Of a DNA stretch of 64,000 bases, positions 15,201 to 30,200 are shown one piece after another (position 1 is the first letter of the stretch; each line of letters begins with the position of its first letter). Source of the DNA: Misgurnus anguillicaudatus. Taxonomy: Eukaryota; Chordata; Actinopteri; Cypriniformes; Cobitidae. The stretch spans positions 20,158,001-20,222,000 of the forward strand of contig NC_073340.2 in NCBI RefSeq assembly GCF_027580225.2, read 5' to 3'. A model generated the notes under the pieces. The model did not search any database, was not told the DNA's origin, and saw nothing but the letters and a program-made list of their open reading frames with translations. A program made the position numbers and the translations under genes.

Positions 15201-18200
15201 TGGATCATTTAAAGTCATATAGCAGTTTATCCGTGATCCGTACGGATCACTACCCACGGTTCAGCTCGCATGCGATTTGCGGGTCAATACACAAATTTAA
15301 ATAGAGAAAGTTTATCATTTGCACGTTTCAAAGACTTGCAAATGTTAAAATTCAAGTGATTTTAAACAATTTAACCACAAAAAGGCGCTAAAGTGAGCAG
15401 CTTTCTGTACGCACAGACGCACATGCAGTTGAATGTGTCCGGTCCAGCTCCAGTCAGACGTGATCATCCCTATGCCCTTCAAAGATCAGAACTCTTGATG
15501 TGTGATGCGTCCCCTGTGTGGCACGTGGGTTTAAGTGCACTCAAAAGTGCATACACGGAGAGACGCATTTCAAAAAGCAAGTGAATTTAAAATCTTTCTG
15601 TTCTTGACAGGGCACATACAAACTAAATGATCTCCACAGTATTTTTTCTGAAATAAAAACATTTGTTTATGTCTTAGATATGTATAGATTAGAGTCAGAA
15701 ACCAGTCTGTGCGTATCTTAAAGAGACAGTAACCTCAATTAACCTACTTAAGTCTGTGTCATTATTGTTAATCAAACAACCCAAGACAAAAAGAAAATCA
15801 CTTCTGTAGCTCTAAAAAATAAGAATTATATTTAATTTATACAATAAAAACAGTGTTATTATTGATTTGATTTCTGTTCCTAATTTTAGACCTTACTTAG
15901 TGTGCAACTTTGTTCTTTTTTATAAATGTTTATCATTTCTTTATTTGTTCCTATTCGATTTTTCCCACCCCCTCATTTGCTGATCCGAAGAATAATCCGA
16001 TTCGTGCCTTTTGTTAAACACAAAAAAAAAATACATAAGAATAATAAGTACAGAAATAGGTAAGATGGTAAATGGGTAAGTTAAATATCTTCAATTAATG
16101 AATTAAAGCCCTTTGAAAATGAGCACTTCATCACAAAAGTCTAAATCTTAGGATAAAAAACTGCAGGACAGACTTCATTTAAAATGTGTAATAATCACCA
16201 AGATGAACAGTTGCTTGCCAAGCAACACAAGCTGCGTGCTGACACAACACACACGCACATCTAAAGCCAAATCATCCTCTTGGCAAACATCTGTTCTGTC
16301 TACAAAACTTCTATAACTCAGTCTGAAACCCTGAGCACAACATATACACACTTTATCTATCCATCAAAGAAACACACTTACACATAGAGCACTTCGACTT
16401 CAATATAGACCTTTCAGTAACCTTATCCATAACAACACATTCTTTCAATAAACTCCAGCACTGGGCTCACTTCAACTTCTGCCGCCCGACGTGAATGTCG
16501 TTCCAAGTCCAATTATTTCATCGTCCTGCCATTGCTGCTAATAAATCAGCAGACTAGGGTTACCAAACAGAAGGGAGAGCATGTGAGGATTTGAGACCCA
16601 TCCCCAAAGTCCAAGATCTTAAACCCAGTCTCTTCTCTCTCCTCATTACTCCCCTCACTAAAACACTACATGATGTCACAGTCTGAGAAATGATAGCAAT
16701 TAATCAGAGCTACTGAATCCTAACCGTTCAACTAATCACAATTACACAAACGGATGATTCATCCTTAAAGGCAGACGTATGCTAACTACCGCACACCAGA
16801 GAGAAGGATGGGGGAAAAGAAATGGGCAAATCTTCACAGTTCTTTTGTTATGATGGTCGCAATGGCTGTCTGCACCTGACTGTATAAAACTGTACAGTTA
16901 AACCAGAAATGAAGAAATCCATAAAGTGAGATAAATGCCTTGGAATTTTGTCTGAGGTCGTTCTATATTTAAAATGTAAATTGAGATGTTTTTGAGGGCA
17001 GCCAGCATCTAAAATTGCTAAGGACATGAGCCATACGTTAGACCGTACCTACCCCATGCCCTATAGTTTCAGTTATTGAGAGGAAATGAGAGGTTTATTT
17101 TGCACTTCATTTTGCTTTTTTGGAGGAAGTATGTATTACTGAGAAATGTCACTAAAACCCATATGGTTCAAAACAATGCTGGTCTATGCCAGTTGGATAA
17201 TTGTGATACTGTTTCTGTAAAATTCAGGCTAAAATTCTAGAATCAAATTATGAGATAAAAATTAAAGTTTGATTTTGATTGATCTTTAAAATGACCTTAC
17301 TCAATATTAAATATATCAAGGTTATATTTTTACAGAATGTTCTTTACATTTTAAAGTGCACCTATTTCATTGCTAAAAACAATGTTATTTTGTGTATTTG
17401 GTATAATACGTGTTTGCGTGGTTTATGGTTCAAAAACAATTATTTTCCACATATTGTACATTTTTGTAGCTCCAGATTTTCTGAAACACACCGATTCATG
17501 TACAAAACTCATCGATTTGAAAAGCGCTGTGTCCCTAATTGGCCACCTAATCTGTACGTTGTGATTGGCCTGAATAGTCCTGACGTCAACAGGAAATGTG
17601 ACGCTCCTTACCATGTTTGAAAGATTCGCGCACAATGCAATGCTCACAGAAATTAACTTGAGTGAGTCTGAAGTGTGAGGAATTATGTTAATGTCCGTCT
17701 TGTCTACATCACCAATCTCAGGAAGTAAACTGTTGCCTACAATTCGTGTGTTTGTTGTTGTAATCCAAGAAAGGAGATTTACTTTGGAGACGATAAATAG
17801 CGTCATCGTTTACTGTGGGGTATATATCTTTTTGCATATCGTTAACATTTACTAATACACACCAAAGGAAATGTAAAAACATGAATCGGATAATTGGTAC
17901 TCTAAAGTATTATATTATATTATATGATATATTATATTAGTTAAAAGTTTTTATTGTCTGTGCCAATAGCCCTGTGGTTAGCGCGTCGACATATACTGTA
18001 GCGCCAGCGTGCTCATGGTAGGGCTGGGTGATAAAACGATATCGATATTTACCATCGACACGCCTTTATCGATAACGATAGAAAAAACGTTTGATATGAC
18101 GCCTGTTGCTAGAGACATTGCTAAAATTGCATTGGACTACATTACATCGCCATTCCTAGATTTTAAACAGCCTATTATATGCCCTGATAAAGATAAGAGC

Positions 18201-21200
18201 CGCGGGTGACAAGCAAACAGCAAATAACAAGTGTTGCTGTGGGGTTCGGTTGCGCCATCGCCCTGTAACAGGAAAAGCACAAAAACGTGTAAAAATGAGT
18301 GCTGTGACCGAGGAGATAATAAATAATAATATAATAATATGTTAATAAATTAGGAAATGTTAGCTCTCCAGTGTTGCAGTTCTTTGTTCCAATGCCGCTC
18401 AGACGCAAAAAAAACAATGTTGTGTGTAAGCTGTGCATACTTGTGGGCCGTGTATACTTCTTTTCCGTGTCTGTCTCGCACGCGTACGCGTCAGTGCAGC
18501 TTTCAAAGTATACTCACTGCAGCTACGCGGATGGCAGTGTTCGACACATATGCAATACAAATGATTTCTTATTCAAATTATTACTCTACCAGGCCGAACT
18601 GATACATTAAAAATGTATGTGAAGAAAAGTAGCCGATTCACCATTGCAAACAAAGTTAAAGGAACAGTATGTAGGATTGTGGCCAAAACTGGTATTGCAA
18701 TCACAAAACTTGTGGCTAAAACTGGTACTGCAATCACACAACTGGTGGCCTATACACAAAATGACAACATAAACATCAGTTGAGGGCTGCAACTCCACTT
18801 TTTAAATGACAATATCCTGACCAGACCACTGTTGCGAGTGATATAAGTATCTGAAATGAAAATTATTTCTTAATGTCTAGTGACATATCAGGGCCATTTT
18901 ATGATTAATTTATTTAAATGTCTTACATACTGTTCCTTTAAGAACAAACATAAAAAAACAAAGAACATGAATCCAACATTATGGTGACGAAAATGCTTTT
19001 TTAACACCAATTTAATCTTTATATAAGATTAAAAATTGCTTATTGTTATTGTTTACCTTAATAAACTATGTAAAGAAAACATACAGTGGTTAAATTAAAA
19101 CTTTTTTCTACTTGTCTAGTAAGAGTGTGTGTCTAAGGTAATATGAATTGTGTCATGCTAAGGTGAAGAATACAGTATGTGGTCACTAAGACAATAAGGG
19201 CGAACAGTGAGCATGTGGCAAACACTAACACTAATGTGTATTTTTGTGGTTTGTGCGTTTTTTCAATATGTGTGCACATAACAGCATATGGACATTAGCA
19301 TGTGCATGTGTCAGTTTGTGTGTGTGTGTGGGAGGGAGGTTAAGTTACTGAGCTCTCACCAAAGGCTCTTTATTCTTGACCAGTCTAATGATCTTGACAG
19401 AGTCCTCTTCATCATCAATGTCATCTGGCAAAGGAGGAAGTTCTGGATCGTAACTCTTCCTGGCCACGATATCATGAACAGCCAACAAACTCTGCAGGAA
19501 GAGATAACAGAGTCGTCCGCATAAAAATCCACAGAAATGCACAGCCACATGCAGTAAGACAAACAGTAGTGACAGAGTCATTTGACTGATTTGGTGTAGC
19601 TACTTGTGTTGGCTAATCATTTCAGTCTTGATATTTCAAGCATCTGCCCAAATCCTATAGTATAAATCACAGAGCTTTAGAGGTCTGCTTTAGATTACTA
19701 CCTCCTACTGACAAATAAAGCCATTTTTGAATTGATTACTGCTACTATTTCACTACAACCCTCTTTGGCAATGTTGTTTGTTATAGCGTTGCCAGCGGGG
19801 AAAAAGACTTGAACCGAAACCAAGTCGAAGCTTATTTTCGAATTTTCGTTTGATTGGATCAGCATTACGCGGACAATCGACTGGGATTTCAGGGTATTAC
19901 GAGTGCCCCGCGGGGATGACGGGAGCTTGTGTGCGCAAAGTTGCGAGGACATACGGTTTGAATGGAACAAGGACAATTGGGTACACAGAAGTCGCTGAAA
20001 TTCTCAGTTGTGTTTCAGATGTTTCGCGCCTCTGCTCCGAGACAATAACGAGGGAGAATGAGAGCTCTAGCGAAAGAATGACGACAATAAGTGATTCATT
20101 ACTAAACAGTCTCAACAATGCTGTGTGTCACATGCAGCTGGAAACACTTTTTCTTCTGTCTTCGCATTTCCAGTATAAAACCATCTTCCAGTTTTGTGCC
20201 GTGGATAAAAAATGAGACGGGAGGTGAAAAAAGGAGAAGAGACAAGACAGAGTGGAGGAGAAAAGTGTCTGTTTTATGACATGGGATCAAGCTCCAGAAC
20301 AACACTCAACATGTGGCTAAAACAGAACAGATGGGGAAAGTAAAAGACAGAAACAAACACACAGAGAGAGAGAGAGAGAGATGAGTCTAGCAGTGATTCT
20401 CTATACTTGAGCAGGTTACAGGGTTACCTCAAAATACTGAGATTTTACTTTGATTTAACTGTCAAAAAGAAATTTGTACATCATACTATTAATCACAATA
20501 ATGTGTGTAATGTTTATGAAAGTTTTATACATTGTGTGAATTATGTTTGTTGTAGAATACAGTCTTGATATTCTACTGGTTGATATTCTGTGCTACTTGT
20601 TAAAGTCCCCCTGTAGTCGATAATTTCACTCACCCTAAAACTCATCTTTGAGCATCAAAACAGCATATGAGGAGCACAGATGATTTCTTGCAAATTAGCT
20701 TTTTTATCAATTCTGCCAACAAACAGGTATTTTTAAATTGCCTGAGGACGTGATTAACCGTATTTTCAGCAAAAGTATTTGATGAACGTACAGTATAATA
20801 CGTGCCGAGAGCATTTGGTTAATATCATTATCTCATTTTTGACAAAGGAGGCATTTAGAGGCTTTTCCATCTATGTAAAAGTTTCTTTGTTGTGATAATA
20901 ATTAACTTCATGCCTTAAAATGGCTTGAATGTAACTCTACAACCTTGCCTCATTTAGTATTTACAGATGAATATGCAAATTAGTCCCCGTCTCTACTTAA
21001 TTACACCAGCTTGAACCATACAGTCTGGAAAATAAGTATTTGAACACCCTGCTATAAGTTCTCCCAATTAGAAATCATGGAGGGGTCCGAAATTGTCATC
21101 GTATGTGCATCTAAAGAAAAATCCAGAAATCACAATGTATGATTTTTAACTATTTATTTGTATGTTACAGCTACAAATAAGTATTTGAACACCTGGGCCC

Positions 21201-24200
21201 GGTTGCATAAAGCACCTTAAGTTTTTCCCTTAAGTATGACACTTAAGGGGGAAAATTCCCCTTACCTACTGTAAGACAATAATTTAAGGATGTTGCTTAT
21301 AATCCCTTAAATGGTTCTTTTAGGTAAGGGTAATCGTTAAATGTTTCACGACAGTGACCCAGGTTTGTTGTTATAAAATACTATTGTGGCTATAGAGATG
21401 CAACAGAAAAAACTTAAGTGTTTTTTTGCAACACCCTTAAGTTTAAGGGAAACATAAGGGTGAACTTAAGGGAAAATTACACTTAAGGTGCTTTATGCAA
21501 CCGGGCCCTGTATATCAGCTAGAATTCTGACCCTCGAAGACCTGTTAGTCTACCTTTAAAATGTCCACCTCCACTCTATTTATTATCCTAAATTAGATGC
21601 ACCTGTTTGAGGTCGTTAGCTGCCTAAAGACACCTGTCCACCCCATACAATCAGTAAAAATCCAACTACTAACATGGCCAAAACCAAAGAGTTGTCCAAA
21701 GACACTAGAGACTAAATTGTACACCTCCATAAGGCTAGAAAGGGCTACGGGGAAATTGCCAAGCAGCTTGGTGAAAAAAGGTCCACTGTTGGAGCAATCA
21801 TTAGAAAATTGAAAAAGCTAAACATGACTGTCAATCTCCCTCGGACTGGGGCTCCATGAAAGATCTCACCTCGTGGGGTTCTCAACGATCCTAAGAAAGG
21901 TGAGAAATCAGCCCAGAACTTCGTGGGAGGAGCTGGTCAATTACCTGAAAAGAGCTGGGACCACCGTTTCCAAGGTTACTGTTGGTAATACACAAAGACG
22001 TCATTGTTTGAAATCATGCATGGCACGGAAGGTTTCCCTGCTTAAACCAGCACATGTCCAGGCCCGTCTTAAGTTTGCCAATGACCATTTGGATGATCCA
22101 GAGGAGTCATGGGAGAAAGTCATGTGGTCAGATGAGACCAAAATAGAACTTTTATCCCTCCTGCAGTGTGTGCAAACCTGGTGAAAAACTACAGGAAACG
22201 TTTGACCTATGTAACTGCAAACAAAGGCTACTGTACCAAATAATAACATTGACTTTCTCAGGTGTTAAAATACTTATTTGCAGCTGTATCATACAAATAA
22301 ATAGTTAAAACATCATACATTGTGATTTCTGGTGTTTTTTTTAGATTTTGTCTCTCACAGTGGACATGCACCTACGATGACAATTTCAGACCCCTCCATG
22401 ATTTCTAAGTGGGAGAACTTGCAAAATAGCAATACTTATTTACTCACTGTATAATTAATTGTTCATTTTTGTGATAAGTTTCATTTTAGCTAGTAATTTG
22501 ATGCCATAGAAACGGGGCATGTCATTATGATTGGCGTGGTTGAATTGGGCGGAAGTTTGATACAGCGGTTCCGCCTCTGTCTCCACGGACAATTCCTTCT
22601 GCGCATGCCTTGGCTCCAAACTGACGTTTTTTACGTAACATGGCAGCGACCATGGTCGGACATTTTTAGCTTCAATTCATTACAATGGAAGGAGGCGAAG
22701 ATGAGTCGTCCCACCCTGTACTCAACTCAGACCATAGATATACATGTACATAGATGCAGCATTCAGCAGTTCCAGACACGTAGCTGCCAAGGCCAGTTTC
22801 ACAATGCTTATATTAACAGCGATCATTTTAGCACAGAGTTTATGCGGCATCTATACATAACATCTATGGCTCAAACTACTGACCTACTCGATTAACTGTG
22901 TTGATGTTATTGGTTACATGTTTGTGATAAAGAAACAAAAGCAATTTCAAACTGTGGTTTTGAGATGGTCTTTGGAAAACTGCAATTTTATGAAGAAAAA
23001 ACTTTTAAAGCATATTAAAAACACCACATAGACTAGTGCTTCTCAAACTTCTTGGCGTGTGTTTCACCTAGTGTAAGGTGCATCCCTTCGAAGCCCCCCA
23101 AATAAAATACATGACATAAAACATTCTCAAACGTAGAATTTAAATCAAACAAAACATATAAACTGGGCCCCCCTTCTGGCACCATCACACCCCCCAGTTT
23201 GGGAACCGCTGACATAGACATACAACCAACAATAAAATCTTGATTTTCACCACATGGTCTCCCCACAGTACACGCTGTTGCATGATACACAGTATAAGTC
23301 AGGAAGACATAGTTTTTAACACAGGTAAAACTGTGGAATCCAGGTTCATGTATACATATGTTCAAGGTTCTAAATGAAGATTTGACGTGATTGCTTTCCA
23401 AAGCATCAGAAAACTGATTTGGTTTACAAACTCTGCATATATGATAAATGAAACACAGACCACTACGATGTTATAATGTTCTACCAAAAATAATTTTTTA
23501 CCAATCTCATTCACCTAAGAGCCGAGCCTTACTCCTCCACACACCTGCCAATCACCCAAAGCTGCCTTCTATTTCCAGAAATAGGGAATACATTATGAGA
23601 TGTAAACAACTTAAAACAACTAGAGGCCTGAAAAAATCCTTTTACAATCCAGTGTTTGTGTGTTTTTGATTGTGAAATGAAAATGAAGAGCAGAGCGTAC
23701 ACTTGCCCTGTGGGGAACAATGTTGTTTGCCTCTACACTAAACACAGTTCTGCAGATTAGACTGAATGGTGCATTTGTTTTAAGGGAACTTGAAATGGAA
23801 GATTTTTAATTGCAACTGAGTTGCCATTCATTTCTGATGTCCAAGTGCCCTCCTAAAAACCCAACAGACACACACACAGTGACCTGGATTCATCCTCCTT
23901 AGTACAAAACTAGATCTATTCTTTAAACAAGTTAAAGCACTTTACAGCAGGCAGTGTTACACTAAGAACTATATATAATACCACAATATAAATATTACTG
24001 CAGCATTCGACGTGCTTACGCATTGCGTAAGGTCGCGCTGGCATGTCAAACGGCTGGTGCAAGACGAGAAGTTGTGGTTTAAAAGTGCATATTTTTTATT
24101 TTTCTTGCCAAAAATGACAATCGTTTTGCTAGATAAGACCCTTATGCCTCATTTGGGATCGTTTGGAAGCTGCATTGAAACTGCAATTTTAAACTGCATT

Positions 24201-27200
24201 AAAACTGTAAACTGTTAAAGTCTTTTAAATTGCGAAAAATCCTGGAATGTTTTCCTCAAAAAACTTAATTTCTTTTTGACTGAACAAAAAAAATCAACAT
24301 TTTGGAAGACATGGGGTGAGTAAATTATTGAGATTTTTTTTAAAGAAAATGGAGTATTCCTTTAAGGTTCAGTGTGGTGTTTTGTTTCAGATTTCTAGAG
24401 GTTTTAAAAACAGGGTAAAACAGGAAAGTCACAGTCTGCCAGAAAAACAATGGTATAAATTAGGGCGTACATGTACCTAATCAAACACACATCATAACAG
24501 AGACATTCTGCAAAGAATCTTTCATTTAGCAAAAGTGCTAAATAACCTATTAGGCATTTAACAGACTCAAAGTTATGTCAGATGTGCGTGGTGCAATGAG
24601 TTTGACTCTCAGCAATCTAAAAACAAATGGTGCTAAATAGCACTAAAGGTGGTTCACTGGCTCGTAATCATGGGCGAACCATTTTAGGTGCTATATAGCA
24701 CCTTGGTGATTCTAGCGAAATTAGACTTATGAATAAATGAAGTAAATGCAAAGTAAGAGTATCAAAATAAGAAGCATACAGTTACAAACATCTCTTCATG
24801 TATTTCTTTGCTTGGTTTCAAATGACATCATACAAACCAATTTTGTTGTTTTTTCCACATTTAAGGGGAAAATTGTCATTACCGCAACGTGTCCATGATT
24901 AGACTTGGGTTCTTTGACATGGAAATATTCGTTGTATTAAATATACAATGACAATAAAGACAATTTAACATTTCAGTAAAGAAACATGTGGTGTTTGTGG
25001 ATCATTGGTAAATGTAAAGACAATAATAAGGAATATAAATGTGTCCAAGAAAAAATGTATCATCCTCCGCAACAATTTTCAATCATTGTTTAAGCCCTCA
25101 ATGAACTAACATTTTCAAAAAAATAAATAGTTGGACAACCTTTTAGTTCTTACCGAAACATGAGTTTGTAAATGCATATATTTAATGTAATATCATGTTG
25201 CGGTAATGATAATTTTTGATAATGATAACCTAAAAATTTAAATAATTCTATAGGAAATATTTTTTAAATCCTCTAATAATAATGGTTATAGTAAGTTCAG
25301 ACCTTAATATGTGCAACAACAAAAAAATTTGTGAAGGGCTTTTTAAAAAATCTAATGCTGGACCACTAGCGTAGCCAGGATTCACAATGTGGGTGGGCCC
25401 AGAGAAAATCAGGTGGGCCTTAACCAAAAAAGCATCTGTTATCAAAATATACAAACACACAACTACACCAGTTTCAATATATCACCGTTTAAAATAAGAA
25501 CAAAAGCCTGTATGGGCCCTATTTTAACAATCTAAACGCAATGTGCAATAAACCAATAAGAGTCTCATCTCCTTTACAAGCCAGTTGCGCTTGCCTTGCG
25601 CCATCCCGATTCCATATTTTGGCAGAATTTGTAAACTAAAAAACTGAGCAGAGGAAGAAGACCACCAGTTTAAGATTGATATTAAAAAAATGCGTTGTTT
25701 TTATTTGTAATGAAATTGTTATTCGTTGGTATTAAAACCTTTAAATGTCGTTTTCTTTCAGTCATGATCATTCAAGTAAAAATAACAGGCTTTTAATTGC
25801 TGTAAATGTATTGATAGCCCAGATGATCCATGTTATCTAGAATAGTTTACAAATATGCAAGAAAAGCTAGGCCTACTTTAAAAATACTTTAAATAGTAGC
25901 TTAATTTGTTGGTATTTGAAAAGTTTCGTTGCAAAAGAAATCTCGTTTTTTGGTTGTGCATTCCAATTAATATCAATTCAAATGCGGTTGGTTTGTTTTG
26001 ATTTAAACCTTCATAACTTAAAAAATACAGCTAAGTAGCACTATAAAACAAAATAATAACATGATAACATAATAATAATTTGACAAAAATGTTAAAAACG
26101 GAGTTCTCTCGTTTTGCAACGAAGTTCTTCATTTAAACCTTTAAAAGTCGTTTTCTTTCAGTCATGGAAGTAAAAATAGCAGGCTTTTAATTATTGTAAA
26201 TGTATGGATAGCCTACATGATCAGTAATCTCAAAGAATAATTTACAAATATGCAAGAAAAGGTTTGTACTTTAAAAATAGTTTATTTGTAACAATAAATA
26301 ATTTATAAACGCAATTTCAACACTAGAACAGCGCTGTGGGTGTTTTAAAATTTAAGCATAACATAAAAACGGTTCTCATCTCATCATATCCACAGGTACA
26401 AAGTCATCATATATAATACATTTTTGGGTAGCATTAAAAAAATTCTAAATAAATGCAATATTTGCATTTGTTTAAAGCAAAACATTTAATTACTTACCTG
26501 GCTACAGGTGAAGCAGGTTTTTACGCCTTCTAACGTCTCATAATCGGTCCTTATTTATGTCCAAGACACTCAATAATAATCTTTAAAACATTTTATCATT
26601 TTAATCCTTTGATTTTTCATATTTTAAACGTTTGTTTAAACGTTGCCGTTTATAGGCGCAAATGCGCGTTGCCGTTTATAGGCGCGTATGCGCTCATTAA
26701 ATAACAAAAGCAATATTTCTCCATTGGCAGGTTTTAGTTGGTCATGGCGTAGGCTAGTCTATTTTATTTGCCTCAAAATAGCAACGCACCAACAATGCGC
26801 CTGAACACCTCGTTTTCAGACCAGAAGGCTCATGGGCGCAAATGTTATGCAAAGACTTTTCTTTTTTTAGCTGCTGAACCAACACCTCAGGTTCAGAAAC
26901 CTCAACGGTAATGTTAAAGGGTGCACCATCAAGCTGTACTAAGTCTTCTCACCGAAGGTCTTCGTGACCTTCATTCTAAGACAATGAAGCAGCGCAGCTT
27001 TCATTATTCCTTACGTGTCAGCCTTAAACCGGGTGTTAATGTTAATTTCTATGATGTGGGGTGTAGGAGGGGCCAGGAGGCTATTCGAAATGCGCTATTT
27101 ATTGCACTACTATTTACAAAATTAACTTATTCCTTATTATAATAGCAAACAAGAGTTTAAAAAAAAGATTTCTTTTATAGGTCAAGTATAGTGATAAATG

Positions 27201-30200
27201 CAACATAATTTACTCTTTAGGATAACTAATAGGCTTTACTGGATAGGCAGGTGGGTGGGCCTAGCTGACAGGTGGGTGGACCCAGGCCCACCCAGGCCCA
27301 CCCATAGCTACGCGGCTGTGCTGGACACCTTATAAGTCTGGATTTTGTGAGAATCACCCACCGATGTTGTACCTATGTAGAAGCATATTGCGCTATATCA
27401 CCCCGTATGGTTCTTCATAGGTGCTTTATAGGTGCTTCATAGGTGCTATATAGCACTAAAATGGTTCCCCAATAACTACGAGCTTATTTTTTTAGAGTGA
27501 GGGAATGCCTGAACTGACACTGAACTACGTGGCTCAAATGCCTTTAACTTTAGCATTTTGCAGACACTTTATCCAAAGCAACTTACAGTGCATTACAAGT
27601 TATACATTTTATCAGTACGTGTGCTCCCTAGGATTGAACCCACAACCTTCTGCACGACTGATGCAAGGCTTTACCTCTTTTTTAGTGCCAATGGTGCCAA
27701 TACATCAATGCGGGCCAAAAGCATGATTTAAAGGGATAGTGCACCAAAAAATTTAAAGTCTGTCATCATTTTGTATAAATTTCTTTGTTCTGCTGGAGTC
27801 AAAGGATGATATTTTGTAGAATGTTGTAACCAAGCAGATGGAAGTGAATGGTGCCATATGTTTTGTAATTATTTTTTTTTTCAATATCTTCATTTGTGTT
27901 CAGCAGAACATAGAAATTCATACAGGTTAGGAACAACTTGAGGTTAAGTAAATTATGACAGGCTTTTCATTTTTTGGTGAACTATTCCTTTAAAGGCTTT
28001 TGGGTTTATATTAGGTTTCTTTACATAAAAAGTCAATACATAAGTCTATATATATGTGTATGTGTATGTGTATGTGTATATATACATACATACATACATA
28101 CATACATACATACATACATACATACATACATACATACATACATACATACATACATACATACATACATACATACATACATAGAAAAAAATGATTCATTCAA
28201 TTTAATCAATTTTTTTAAGGTAAGTGGTTGCAATCAATTTATTTAAGCTACATTTAAACAAAAGTTTTATATTTTACTTCGCTTTACTAATCTTTTTTGT
28301 TTAAATGCAGCTTAAATAAATTGATTGCAACCACTTACCTTAAAAAATTGATTAAATTCAATGAATAATTTTTTTCAGTGTACATAAATCTATCATTGAA
28401 TAGATTTCACGTTGGTAAAGTATTTGAATGTAGTCACAATCCAGACCCTATACCAATCTAATCCTAAACCAGAACATGTATGTGCACAATACACTGTATC
28501 CTTCTTATGTCTGAAAACAATATATTTTAAGACACCTATATAAAGTGGGACCAGCTTTTGTATACGACACCAATAAATTCAAACCATCTTATGTTTTAAA
28601 ATTGTCTGGAAACATGACAAAAAAAACCTCTTGAAATTGAGTAATGTGCAAAACAATAGGCTATTTTTTAATGTGGATAAGCAGCCATTCCAAAGACACA
28701 TGGGTCTGATGATGACAAATGTTAGATCCCCCACCGCCACAATATTTCACTGCCATTTAATAGGAATATCTCGGTCGCTATAAAGCTTTGATATAGAGCT
28801 GTGTAGTGAAATCTGACTTTACTACTGTCTGTTTACGGCAAGGAATACTACAGGGAAACTCTATCGTCTCTCTGCCTCTTAACTTCGATTAGCCCAATCC
28901 AAAAACATTTGTCTCTTCATTCTTATAAAGATTAAAGCTGCAGCGTAATATCTTCGATCTGTTCCCACCACGTCTATACACTATCTTGCCCAGCCCCGCA
29001 CGCTCAGACACACACAGATACAAAGGGTGTTTGTGGATGTATAGGGTTTAGGAAGCAGCAGGGTCAGTATCAAACCAGATAACAAAACAGCAAACCGGTG
29101 AACTTTGGGACAAAAGTGGTCATCACCACTCAGTTCAGGTACTCTTGCCGTGTGTGTGCATGTTAATTAGCTATATGCCTCCAGCAATAACAAATTGCTA
29201 AACTTGTTCAAATAAAGTCTGGGAAATGTAACCGGGCATGCAAAGAGTTTGTCATCCGGCGGATCATTAGTCAACCTGTTGAAATAAGTACCTATACCTG
29301 CACACAACCTACACACAAAGAGAACGGTAATACACTTCTATTGTTCTACACAAACTACTGAGCCACTCATCTGCTTTTTCTCTCTCTTTCTTTTTCTTCC
29401 CGACTGAGACCGAAGTAGTATTTTTTCCGTGATGTGGTCGTCGTAATTGCCGCTTTCATCAATGTCAATATAAGTCTGTAAGCGGCCTAATATGACTAAA
29501 ATGTGTTTTTTCATGTGTGAATAATAAAGGAGGGAGGAGAAAGGAGATCATTTAATAGGTTCTGATTTATGTCTGGTCGTAGGGAATGGATCATTTCAAC
29601 ACTAATTGAGAGTGATACAGTTACTGTCGTACAGAGACGCCATTCTAGTCCCCGCAAGCCATCTGCTAGTGCTTTACGTGCTCTGCCAATACACATCGAG
29701 TTCAAGACGGAAAGGAGGCGAAAAGAGGTTAAGGAAGAGAGGGATATCGAAAGAAGAATTATCATGATATTTTAGACTAATTCAAATGAAAGGTAATAAC
29801 ATCATATATCGATGAACATATACCACTATACCATTCAAAAGTTTAGACAAACTTTTATGTCTGAAAATGTTGACCACTTTTAGATGCAAAGTTACTTTAT
29901 TAATTAGTCCCTCCAGAAAAGTGCGATTATGCGATCGCATGATTGAATGCATTATCAGCCAAAGTCCGCATTTTTTAAATACGCTTTCTGCTCGCATGTT
30001 TTCATAATGCCCTTGTTTTGGTAGCAAAAAGTCATATATATCTTAGCAGAAAGTTAAAAAATGTTGCATTAACTTCACACATGCGCAGCCATGTCCCCTG
30101 TTGTCATGGGAATGTTAGGAAGTGACATAATTACGCGACGTGAACATCAATGAAAAGCTGCAAAAGTTTTTGCAAGTTCACACAGTTCCCGCAATTTCAT

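Larger units (their letters stand above)
21021..22449 (+). mobile_element. Tc1-like transposon with long terminal repeats, copy 2
   Basis: CAGTCTGG...CACTG flanked by TA (21019-21020, 22450-22451). The terminal inverted repeats are about 185 bp, and each holds two copies of a motif near aataagtatttgaacacc, about 165 bp apart. That is the IR/DR layout known from Sleeping Beauty-type elements. The body has a large internal deletion and a 312-bp MITE inserted in the left terminal region. Confidence 0.9.
24704..27358. mobile_element. Family C element (GGTGATTCT...AGAATCACC ends), copy 1
   Basis: Left end ggtgattctagcgaaa and right end ttttgtgagaatcaccc correspond to the better copy at 54942-55842. 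Both copies carry repeated (a)ttaccgcaa(c/t) motifs: here at 24877, a variant at 25061 and inverted at 25197. A hAT element is inserted at 25364. Confidence 0.7.
24613..27500. mobile_element. Outer palindromic MITE with GGTGCTATATAGCACC arms, split by insertions
   Basis: Left arm 24613-24703 and right arm about 27360-27500 share ggtgctatatagcac and gaaccattttag in opposite orientation (right end agtgctatatagcac is on the minus strand). The centre is occupied by the family C element at 24704-27358. Confidence 0.6.

Noticed and set aside
27974..28246. Open frames through the CATA repeat (YIHTYIHT and MYVCMYVC)
   Set aside because: Pure microsatellite translation, with no start context, splice sites or homology.
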